A stretch of 23,612 bases of DNA from Parcubacteria group bacterium (GTDB lineage: Bacteria > Patescibacteria > ABY1 > Buchananbacterales > UBA6539). The notes below the pieces were generated by a model, which made no database searches, was not told where the DNA came from, and saw nothing but the letters and a program-made list of their open reading frames with translations. The stretch lies in NCBI GenBank assembly GCA_002687175.1, contig NYZP01000021.1:1-23612 (forward strand), written 5' to 3'. Position 1 is the stretch's first letter. Every line of letters begins with the position of its first letter. This document shows, one piece after another, positions 15,833 through 20,843 of this stretch. The position numbers and the translations under genes were made by a program.

Positions 15833-15866
15833 AACTCCGCTGGGAGTAAATCCCACCGGAGTTTTT
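15831..15866 (-). terminator. Terminator after the small anchored-protein gene
   Basis: AAAACTCCG C TGGGA, loop GTAAA, TCCCA C CGGAGTTTTT: about 13 pairs with one mismatch and T-runs on both strands. It lies directly downstream of the minus-strand gene that ends at 15890 and overlaps the -35 region of the next promoter. Confidence 0.8.
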
Positions 15867-15889
15867 AAGTAAAATTAAGTGATTACTAA

Positions 15890-16444
15890 TTATAACGGCT
15901 CTGGAGTTTCACCACTTAAGTAGTCAGCAATTGCTGTAACTACTCGTGAATCGTCTTTAAGATCTTCAATAATTACAATATGATCTCGATTAATTAACAT
16001 CTTGTCTTGCGGTCCGTGTATTTCATTACCTAACTTAATTAAAGTTAGTCGTTGTTCTGGTTGTTGTTGGACATCTGGTGGTTGACCAATAGTATCTTGA
16101 AGGTTAACTACCTGTAAATAATAAATATCATCAAGATGAATAAACTCTACATCCATTTTAGTGACCTGACCAAAATAGACCTGGCCATTAGTTAAAAAAA
16201 CTGCTTGCCATTCACTTTTGAAAGTAGTAGCGCCGGGTAATAAATTTCTATCAATACCAGTGTAGCTTGATACTAAATAAATACCACCACCAATTATTAT
16301 TAAAACGACAATTAAGGTGACTAAACCTTTCATCCAAGAACCCTCGGGTTTAGGTCTGCCTCCTCCCCCTGTTGAAGCTTCCATGCCACTGGCTACAGGC
16401 CGGGCAGGCGTCTTCGAGACTTTTGATGCCATTGGATAGGCCAT
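15890..16444 (-). CDS. Small anchored protein, function unknown
   Basis: 184 aa. A cytoplasmic Pro/Gly/Ser-rich head (1-36, with GGGGRPKPEG) is followed by one membrane helix (about 39-61) and an outside domain. The domain contains WQAVFLTNGQVYFGQV...IYYLQVVNLQD, a small beta module that I recall as common in candidate-phyla genomes but without assigned function. The late stretch LIKLGNEIHGPQDKMLINRDHIVIIEDL looks like a second beta element. The start is well fixed by GGAGG (16454-16450) 5 nt before ATG. Monocistronic, between the AI-2E transporter gene and a strong terminator. Confidence 0.75.
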   Translation of the reverse strand: MAYPMASKVSKTPARPVASGMEASTGGGGRPKPEGSWMKGLVTLIVVLIIIGGGIYLVSSYTGIDRNLLPGATTFKSEWQAVFLTNGQVYFGQVTKMDVEFIHLDDIYYLQVVNLQDTIGQPPDVQQQPEQRLTLIKLGNEIHGPQDKMLINRDHIVIIEDLKDDSRVVTAIADYLSGETPEPL

Positions 16445-16537
16445 GTTAACCTCCGTATTGTAGGCAAGATATGTTTATCATCCTACACTATTAATTAATT
16501 ATGAAAAATAAATTTTTTTATTTGATTACCTTAGCTA

Positions 16538-17629
16538 CTAGTCTTGTTTATCCGTATCTTCTTTAAGTTTGGGTAAACCTGATTTACTAATAAAATCTTT
16601 CACTATTACACCGATGGAAGTGGCTACTGGAATAGCTAAAATCAATCCTATTATACCAGCTAAACGAAATCCAATCAACATTACAATGATGATCACTACT
16701 GGATTGAGTCCGAGTTGTTTTTTCATTACTTGAGGAACAATAACTTTTTCTTCCACTTGTTGAATTACCACATAAAGGATTAAAATTGCTACGCCACGCC
16801 ACAATGAGTATGGCGGAACAGCAAACCCTAAAAAAATTGCTGGGATAGCCCCAAGAATTGGGCCAAGATACGGCACCAGTTCAGTGACTGCCGCCACCAA
16901 GGCCAACACTAGAGCATACTTAGGCATTAAAAATAACAAACCGATAAATGATAAAACTCCAATAATTAATCCCAGCATTAACTGCCCTCTAGCCCAGGCA
17001 CCAATCTTTTTTTGAATGATTGAAAATAAATTTATTAGATAAGCATGATACTGAACCGGAGCAACGGCTTTCATCATTTTTCCAAAAGGATCTTTCTCCA
17101 TTACTAAATAAAAAATAATCACTAACACTAACATAAAATTAACCACACTCCTAAAAATAGCGACGATGAAAGAATAAACTCCCCCAGCGGCACTTTCTAA
17201 ACCAGTCTGCAAACCTTTCAAACTTTCTTGTATATTGTCAGCCAGTCCCTGGTCCTGAGAGTACTGTTGTAATCCTTGAAAATTTTGTAAAATTTTACTC
17301 CATAGATCAGGAAAATTACTTGTTAAAAGTGCCAGCTGCTCAACAATTGGTGGAATGATCATTCTGACCACTAAAAATAAAAACAAAAATAAAACCAAGT
17401 AAATAAAAATAACAATAATGCCGCGAGGAATTTCTCGTTTAAACAATTTAACACTTTTATCTTCTAAAGAGTTCACGATTGGTTCAATGATCGCAGCAAA
17501 AATTATTGAAATAAAAACCAACAGTAAAATATCACGAATAAACCAAACAAAAGCCAAAATTAAAACAAGAGCAATTACTTTCAAAACTGTTCCAGTAGAA
17601 ATATTTATGGTCAGATTTTTATTCTCCAT
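16538..17629 (-). CDS. AI-2E family transporter (UPF0118)
   Basis: 363 aa. Hydrophobic segments at about 13-30, 33-50, 68-92, 155-178 and four more between 210 and 350, with a long extracytoplasmic stretch at about 95-150, fit the eight-helix AI-2E/PerM family. The conserved family blocks LVPYLGPILGAIPAIFLG and QQVEEKVIVPQVMKKQLGLNPVVII are present. Members export autoinducer-2 or other small solutes or exchange Na/H; the substrate cannot be told. The C-terminal tail is short and charged. The minus-strand -10 TATAAT ends 6 nt before the ATG, so the mRNA should be leaderless. Confidence 0.9.
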   Translation of the reverse strand: MENKNLTINISTGTVLKVIALVLILAFVWFIRDILLLVFISIIFAAIIEPIVNSLEDKSVKLFKREIPRGIIVIFIYLVLFLFLFLVVRMIIPPIVEQLALLTSNFPDLWSKILQNFQGLQQYSQDQGLADNIQESLKGLQTGLESAAGGVYSFIVAIFRSVVNFMLVLVIIFYLVMEKDPFGKMMKAVAPVQYHAYLINLFSIIQKKIGAWARGQLMLGLIIGVLSFIGLLFLMPKYALVLALVAAVTELVPYLGPILGAIPAIFLGFAVPPYSLWRGVAILILYVVIQQVEEKVIVPQVMKKQLGLNPVVIIIVMLIGFRLAGIIGLILAIPVATSIGVIVKDFISKSGLPKLKEDTDKQD

Positions 17630-17635
17630 GGCTAA

Positions 17636-17664
17636 ATTATACTAGAAATCCACCTAAGTTGCAA
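17636..17664 (-). promoter_or_regulatory. Promoter of the AI-2E transporter gene
   Basis: Minus strand: TTGCAA (17664-17659), 17-bp spacer, TATAAT (17641-17636), then 6 nt to the ATG. The -35 hexamer is its own reverse complement and is shared with the smpB promoter. Confidence 0.65.
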
Positions 17665-17686
17665 ACCAATTTCAAGATGTTATACT
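17659..17686 (+). promoter_or_regulatory. Promoter of smpB
   Basis: Plus strand: TTGCAA (17659-17664), 16-bp spacer, TATACT (17681-17686), then 6 nt to the ATG at 17693. The transcript should start at or beside the start codon. Confidence 0.65.
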
Positions 17687-17692
17687 ACAAGC

Positions 17693-18145
17693 ATGCCAAA
17701 TTTTGCTACTAACAAAAAGGCACTCCATGACTACACGGTCATCGAAAAATTTGAAGCTGGCATTGTACTTTCTGGTCCAGAAGTTAAATCGGTAAAAGCT
17801 GGACAGATCAACTTAAAAGGCAGCTATATTAGTATTGATAGTAAAAGTGAGCTCTGGTTAGTGGGCGCTCATATATCATCATACAAACCAGCCGTCTCTG
17901 TCCAAACCGATTATCAACCAGACAGGAGTAGAAAACTTTTACTACGTAATAAAGAAATCGATCATCTTAGAGGCAAAAGTAAAGAAAAAGGCTTGACAAT
18001 TCTACCGATTTCTGTATATACTAAAGGAAGTCTGATAAAATTAGAGATTGGAATTGTTAAAGGAAAGAAGAAGCAGGATAAGCGTCAAACCATTAAAAAA
18101 CGTGAAGTAGACCGAGAAATCAGGCGAAAACTGAAACAAAGGTAG
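17693..18145 (+). CDS. smpB: SsrA-binding protein SmpB
   Basis: 150 aa, full length. The start FATNKKALHDYTVIEKFEAGIVLSGPEVKSVKAG is the canonical SmpB N-terminus, and LKGSYISIDSKSELWLVGAHIS follows. The RKLLLRNKEI block and the lysine-rich tail GKKKQDKRQTIKKREVDREIRRKLKQR, which enters the decoding centre, are all there. SmpB carries tmRNA to stalled ribosomes. The tmRNA gene starts 8 nt after its stop codon, so the two partners of trans-translation are adjacent and probably co-transcribed. The start is the ATG just after the -10 box. Confidence 0.97.
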   Translation: MPNFATNKKALHDYTVIEKFEAGIVLSGPEVKSVKAGQINLKGSYISIDSKSELWLVGAHISSYKPAVSVQTDYQPDRSRKLLLRNKEIDHLRGKSKEKGLTILPISVYTKGSLIKLEIGIVKGKKKQDKRQTIKKREVDREIRRKLKQR

Positions 18146-18153
18146 AAAATCAG

Positions 18154-18543
18154 GGGGATGTTTAAAATCGATAGAATCTGGATTTAAAGTATTCAAGTTA
18201 AGCGTTGACAATTTAGCTTGTTAATCTCAAATTGTCATTCCAACAAATGCAAATTCATTTGTCGCTAAGGTAAAAAGAGCTTTTAGCTCTCTAGCCCTAG
18301 CACCTGCACCAATCGCTTAAGATTAGTGCCATCAGCCTGGCGAAATCTAATAGCCAGATCCTGGTGCCATACATTAGATTGCACTAGATTAGGGTCTTAC
18401 TAATCTACTAAGCATTACAAGACTTTGACTCGTAGGGTTTTGTCAATTTTATACCTACCAGTCGAAACTAAAAATTGGATACACTTGTAAACTTACTTTA
18501 GCTCTAATTCTAGACAGGGGTGCGATTCCCCTCATCTCCACCA
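18154..18543 (+). ncRNA. ssrA: Transfer-messenger RNA (tmRNA)
   Basis: 390 nt with encoded CCA. Ends GGGGATG (18154-18160) and CATCTCC ACCA (18533-18543) pair over 7 bp. The T arm is AGGGG TGCGATT CCCCT. Stem P2 includes TAAAGTA/TACTTTA. Pseudoknot 1 is visible: GACAATTT/AAATTGTC with TTGTT/AACAA (to 18246). The tag reading frame most likely starts at GCT 18264 (preceded by TTGTC, like the E. coli TAGTC) and ends at TAA 18318-18320, giving AKVKRAFSSLALAPAPIA. The stop sits in the loop of a hairpin, GCAC.AATC/GATT.GTGC, as is usual for helix 5. An in-frame GCA at 18249 would lengthen the tag by five residues. Confidence 0.93.
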
Positions 18544-18634
18544 ACCTAGGTTGTAGGTTATTAAGTTTTTTAGGTTCTTAGGAAATCTATAAATTTAAGG
18601 CCCTAAAAACCTAAAAAGCTAAAAACCTAAAAAG
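18542..18634 (+). promoter_or_regulatory. Structured leader between tmRNA and infC
   Basis: CAACCTAGGTTG (18542-18553) is a perfect palindrome that begins inside the tmRNA CCA. Next is an arm AGTTTTTTAGGTTCTTAGG (18564-18582) and then two exact tandem copies of CTAAAAACCTAAAAAG (18603-18618 and 18619-18634). The arm is complementary to either copy, so two exclusive stems are possible. It could end the tmRNA transcript and control infC, as leaders of this operon do in other bacteria through L20. Confidence 0.5.
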
Positions 18635-18641
18635 CTAACTG

Positions 18642-19193
18642 ATGAGAATTTCCCGTAAAAGAACAAAATATAAAAAAACACCTCCAAAAAAATATCAAAC
18701 TAATCAATATATTAGATCCGAACAAGTTAGGTTAATTGATGAAACTGGAGAAAATGTCGGTGTCACTGATACAGCCAAAGCTTTAGCCATGGCTCAAGAT
18801 AAAGGTTTAGACTTGGTAGAAGTTTCTCCTTTAGCCAAACCGCCGGTAGCTAAAATTGTTGATTATTCAAAATTAAAATATCAGGAAGAAAAAGAGAGAC
18901 GAAAAGAAAAGGCTAAACAAAAAAAAGTTGAAGTTAAAGGAATTAGGTTATCGCTCCGAATCAGTGAACATGATAAAGAGGTTAGGGTCAGACAAGCCAA
19001 CAAATTTTTAAGCCAGGACGATAAAGTAAAGATTGAAATGATTCTAAGAGGACGAGAACGACAACATCGAGATTTAGCTAGAGAAATTATTAATAAATTT
19101 ATTAGTTCAGTCAATGAATTAATTCCCGCCGCTGCAGAGTCATCAGTTACTATCCAAGGCGGAAAACTTTCAGTCGTAATTGCTAAAAAATAA
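18642..19193 (+). CDS. infC: Translation initiation factor IF-3
   Basis: 183 aa. N-terminal domain (QYIRSEQVRLIDETGENVGVTDTAKALAMA...LDLVEVSPLAKPPVAKIVDYSKLKY, about 23-90), a basic linker helix, then the C-terminal domain with VKGIRLSLRISEHD and the RGRERQH motif (about 145). IF-3 keeps the 30S subunit free and checks initiator tRNA. The start is ATG rather than the AUU used for autocontrol in enterobacteria. No Shine-Dalgarno is visible before the ATG. First gene of the infC-rpmI-rplT operon. Confidence 0.97.
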   Translation: MRISRKRTKYKKTPPKKYQTNQYIRSEQVRLIDETGENVGVTDTAKALAMAQDKGLDLVEVSPLAKPPVAKIVDYSKLKYQEEKERRKEKAKQKKVEVKGIRLSLRISEHDKEVRVRQANKFLSQDDKVKIEMILRGRERQHRDLAREIINKFISSVNELIPAAAESSVTIQGGKLSVVIAKK

Positions 19194-19204
19194 TTAACGT
19201 ACTG

Positions 19205-19224
19205 ACAGCCTATAGCTGTTTTTT
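19205..19224 (+). terminator. Small terminator-like hairpin between infC and rpmI
   Basis: ACAGC CTATA GCTGT followed by a run of T. With only 5 bp it may be a partial terminator or attenuator that sets the ratio of IF-3 to ribosomal protein mRNA. Confidence 0.55.
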
Positions 19225-19234
19225 AATTTACATT

Positions 19235-19438
19235 ATGAAACTAAAGACACACAAAACAACTGCTAAAAAAGTGAAGGTCACCAAAGGCAAAAAGAAAAAA
19301 AAGTTTATGACAAAACATGCCGGCCAAGACCATTTTAATGCCCGGGAAACCGGAAGTGTTGGTCGTCGAAAAAAACGTGGTAAACAAGTTGCCAAAGTTG
19401 ATCAAAAAACAATAAAAAATTTACTACCTTATTCATAA
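19235..19438 (+). CDS. rpmI: Ribosomal protein L35
   Basis: 67 aa, normal length. Highly basic, starting MKLKTHKTTAKKVKVTKGKK with the family core HFNARETGSVGRRKKRG and the ending VDQKTIKNLLPYS. A component of the 50S subunit. Lies between infC and rplT as in most bacteria. Confidence 0.97.
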   Translation: MKLKTHKTTAKKVKVTKGKKKKKFMTKHAGQDHFNARETGSVGRRKKRGKQVAKVDQKTIKNLLPYS

Positions 19439-19458
19439 AAATATAAGAACACAAGATT

Positions 19459-19812
19459 ATGCCAAGAGTTAAACGAGGAACCACTCATGTTGCCAGACGC
19501 AAAAGACTTTTAAAACAAGCCAAAGGTTTTAAGTGGGGCCGAAAGAAAACAATTAAGTTGGCCAAGACTGCTGTTACCAAAGCTGGTGCTCATGCTTATG
19601 TTGGCCGAAAGCTAAAGAAGCGCGTTAACCGCACCACCTGGCAAATCAAGATTAATGCCGCTTGTAGGCAACATGATTTAAGCTATTCAAAATTTATTAA
19701 TCTATTGAAGAAGAATAAAGTTGAATTAGATCGAAAAGTCTTGTCTCAAGTTGCCGATAAGCATCCAGAGACTTTTGCCAAAATTATAAAAGAAGTAAAT
19801 ACTAGCAAATAG
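19459..19812 (+). CDS. rplT: Ribosomal protein L20
   Basis: 117 aa, full length. Starts MPRVKRGTTHVARRKRLLKQAKGFKWGRKKT with the long basic N-terminal helix, then AHAYVGRKLKKRVNRTTWQIKINAACRQHDLSYSKFINLLKK. Needed early in 50S assembly by binding 23S rRNA; in other bacteria it also represses this operon by binding its leader. Followed after 2 nt by the A-run that pairs with the T-run downstream of tRNA-Asp. Confidence 0.97.
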   Translation: MPRVKRGTTHVARRKRLLKQAKGFKWGRKKTIKLAKTAVTKAGAHAYVGRKLKKRVNRTTWQIKINAACRQHDLSYSKFINLLKKNKVELDRKVLSQVADKHPETFAKIIKEVNTSK

Positions 19813-19814
19813 CT

Positions 19815-19913
19815 AAAAAAACAGAGCGGGGGCGTAGCTCAGTTGGTTAGAGCGTCTGCCTGTCACGCAGAAGGCCGAGGGTTCGAGTCCCTTCGCTCCC
19901 GCTCTGTTTTTTT
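19815..19913 (+). terminator. 13-bp extension helix with T-run around tRNA-Asp
   Basis: Seven A plus CAGAGC (19815-19827) is exactly complementary to GCTCTG plus seven T (19901-19913). The pairing continues the acceptor stem, making a helix of about 20 bp whose loop is the tRNA. The T-run gives it the shape of an intrinsic terminator for the rplT operon. Confidence 0.6.
19828..19901 (+). tRNA. tRNA-Asp (GTC)
   Basis: 74 nt, CCA not encoded (unlike the other tRNAs here). Acceptor GGGGGCG/CGCTCCC, D loop AGTTGGTTAGA with GG, anticodon arm TCTGC CTGTCAC GCAGA with GTC, T loop TTCGAGT, discriminator G73 as required for Asp. Confidence 0.96.
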
Positions 19914-19924
19914 ACGTCTGCCTG

Positions 19925-19966
19925 CTCGCCCCGAACTTAACGAACGAAGTGAGTTACAGTTCAGGG
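19925..19966 (+). repeat. Palindromic insertion 1 (anticodon loop)
   Basis: CCC.GAACT.TAAC pairs with GTTA.AGTTC.GGG around the core GAACGAAGTGA. The core is similar to that of insertion 3. Confidence 0.65.
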
Positions 19967-19979
19967 TCACGCAGACGTG

Positions 19980-20004
19980 TCCCCCGAAGCGAAGCGAAGG
20001 GGGA
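19980..20004 (+). repeat. Palindromic insertion 2 (variable region)
   Basis: TCCCCC (19980-19985) pairs with GGGGGA (19999-20004) around a GAAGCGAAGCGAA core. Confidence 0.7.
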
Positions 20005-20014
20005 AGGCCGAGGG

Positions 20015-20053
20015 GTAGCCTGTCCTGAACGAACGTAGTGAGTGAAGGAACTA
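20015..20053 (+). repeat. Palindromic insertion 3 (T loop)
   Basis: GTAG...CTAC closes an inner TCCT/AGGA stem around GAACGAACGTAGTGAGTG. It shares ACGAACG(T)AGTGAGT-like sequence with insertion 1. Confidence 0.65.
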
Positions 20054-20072
20054 CCTTCGCTCCCGCCAGAAT

Positions 20073-20114
20073 AAAAAAGTTTGTTCGTCACGTAGTGGCG
20101 GGCAGACTTTTTTT
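20073..20114 (+). terminator. Terminator after the tRNA-Asp copy, with a nested palindrome
   Basis: AAAAAAGTTTG (20073-20083) pairs with CAGACTTTTTT (20103-20113). The loop holds a further hairpin, CGTCAC GTA GTGGCG (20086-20100), so this stem too carries an inserted palindrome. Confidence 0.7.
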
Positions 20115-20129
20115 GTTCTCGCAGAGAAC
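20115..20129 (+). repeat. Short perfect hairpin
   Basis: GTTCTC GCA GAGAAC. It is followed by GGC...GCC (20130-20148). Part of the same palindrome-dense stretch. Confidence 0.5.
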
Positions 20130-20152
20130 GGCGAAGGGACGAGAAGCCTGTC

Positions 20153-20180
20153 TTGACAACTTTATCAAGTTTATCATAAT
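20153..20180 (+). promoter_or_regulatory. Promoter of the 63-aa protein gene
   Basis: TTGACA (20153-20158), 16-bp spacer, CATAAT (20175-20180). TAATAT at 20177-20182 with an 18-bp spacer is an alternative. Leader of about 70 nt. Confidence 0.7.
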
Positions 20181-20259
20181 ATTAATTTAACATTAGGCTA
20201 TCGTAGCAATCATCCGTAGTGTATATAACCATAAGTAGTACAGATTGGAGGTGAATTCA

Positions 20260-20451
20260 ATGGGAATCATCGGTAATTGGTTATGTCGAGCAGGCGAAAG
20301 TATGTCTGCAAGTTCAAACCGCAATCCGGACAGTACCCGGTTTAATACTGGCCGGAGCGAAAAAAGTGGCCACAGACGTGGCGAAGGTCCTTGGGATGGA
20401 GATCCTCCTGAGAGAGAAAAAGCAGACATGAGTGATCATTACAGACCATAG
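20260..20451 (+). CDS. Small hydrophilic protein, unknown function
   Basis: 63 aa from the ATG at 20260, preceded by GGAGGTG (20248-20254), one of the clearest Shine-Dalgarno sites in the window; a longer reading from TTG at 20245 would begin before that site. After a short hydrophobic start (MGIIGNWLCRAG) the protein is polar and rich in S, R, G, E and P (NRNPDSTRFNTGRSEKSGHRRGEG...WDGDPPERE), so it is probably disordered. No family recognised. A strong promoter, a strong ribosome site and a strong terminator make a tight stand-alone unit, which argues for a real, well-expressed gene. It could alternatively be a small RNA with incidental reading frame. Confidence 0.6.
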   Translation: MGIIGNWLCRAGESMSASSNRNPDSTRFNTGRSEKSGHRRGEGPWDGDPPEREKADMSDHYRP

Positions 20452-20476
20452 ATAGCCAGCCAGCTCCTTAGGCTTC

Positions 20477-20511
20477 GGACACTTACATTTTGCTGTAAGT
20501 GTCCTTTTTTT
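20477..20511 (+). terminator. Strong intrinsic terminator
   Basis: GGACACTTACA TTTTGC TGTAAGTGTCC followed by seven T: a perfect 11-bp stem, downstream of the 63-aa gene. Confidence 0.93.
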
Positions 20512-20543
20512 ACAGTTCATTAAATAGCCGAGTAAGCTACCAG

Positions 20544-20572
20544 CCCGACAGTATCTTTCTGGCGGGTTTTTT
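20544..20572 (+). terminator. Second terminator, upstream of the 54-aa gene
   Basis: CCCG A CAG, loop TATCTTT, CTG G CGGG, then six T. It lies 33 nt after the previous terminator. The -10 box of the next gene follows its T-run directly. Confidence 0.8.
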
Positions 20573-20574
20573 GG

Positions 20575-20580
20575 TACACT
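20575..20580 (+). promoter_or_regulatory. -10 box of the 54-aa membrane peptide gene
   Basis: TACACT ends 8 nt before the ATG at 20589 and starts 2 nt after the terminator T-run. A leaderless start is likely; no clear -35. Confidence 0.4.
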
Positions 20581-20588
20581 TTATTTAT

Positions 20589-20753
20589 ATGAATATACTG
20601 AAATTAGTATTCTCAATTCTAGCAATATTATTAGGAGCATTTTTCTTTGTATTTAGTGAATTTGATGATAGCCCCGGAGGGCAACTGATCGGACTAATAA
20701 TAGGCATTACTGGTATTATTGGTATAATAAAAACCATAAAAGAAAGCTCCTAA
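20589..20753 (+). CDS. Small two-helix membrane protein
   Basis: 54 aa from the ATG at 20589. Two hydrophobic segments, about 3-22 (LKLVFSILAILLGAFFFVF) and 33-48 (LIGLIIGITGIIGIIKTI), joined by an acidic turn SEFDDSPGG and ending in a short charged tail. No family recognised. The open frame extends upstream, but that would start inside a terminator, and the ATG follows a -10 box at leaderless distance. Function unknown; phage-holin-like or toxin-like size alone proves nothing. Confidence 0.6.
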   Translation: MNILKLVFSILAILLGAFFFVFSEFDDSPGGQLIGLIIGITGIIGIIKTIKESS

Positions 20754-20805
20754 TTCTCCCTAAAGAAGATATAACATCATCCAGTTCTCATCTTCATTAA
20801 TAAAT

Positions 20806-20825
20806 AGCCTGGTCGGCTGTTTTTT
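20806..20825 (+). terminator. Weak terminator before the helicase gene
   Basis: AGCC TGGTC GGCT, then G and six T. The stem is only 4 bp. Again the T-run is followed at once by the next gene's -10 box. Confidence 0.5.
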
Positions 20826-20830
20826 GGTAG

Positions 20831-20836
20831 TATACA
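20831..20836 (+). promoter_or_regulatory. -10 box of the DEAD-box helicase gene
   Basis: TATACA ends 7 nt before the ATG at 20844, a leaderless arrangement. No convincing -35. Confidence 0.45.
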
Positions 20837-20843
20837 ACTACAC

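Larger units (their letters stand above)
19914..20066 (+). pseudogene. Partial tRNA-Asp copy interrupted by three palindromes
   Basis: Blocks identical to the tRNA-Asp just upstream occur in order: CGTCTGCCTG (19915-19924), TCACGCAGA (19967-19975), AAGGCCGAGGG (20004-20014) and CCTTCGCTCCCGC (20054-20066). These cover the anticodon arm, variable region, T stem and 3' acceptor strand; the 5' acceptor and D arm are missing. The anticodon stem CGTCTGC/GCAGACG remains perfectly paired. The breaks fall in the anticodon loop (between G34 and U35), in the variable region and in the T loop, and each is filled with a hairpin-forming sequence. Confidence 0.75.

Noticed and set aside
19843..20028. 61-aa plus-strand open frame over tRNA-Asp
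   Set aside because: It is a translation of the tRNA and the palindromes (CHAEGRGFESLRSR is a common tRNA artefact).
19914..20148. CRISPR array
   Set aside because: The palindromes differ from each other and spacing is irregular; there are no repeat-spacer units and no cas genes.
20499..20588. Longer N-terminus for the 54-aa membrane peptide
   Set aside because: It would begin inside the terminator at 20477-20511 and cross a second terminator; the ATG at 20589 has the -10 box.
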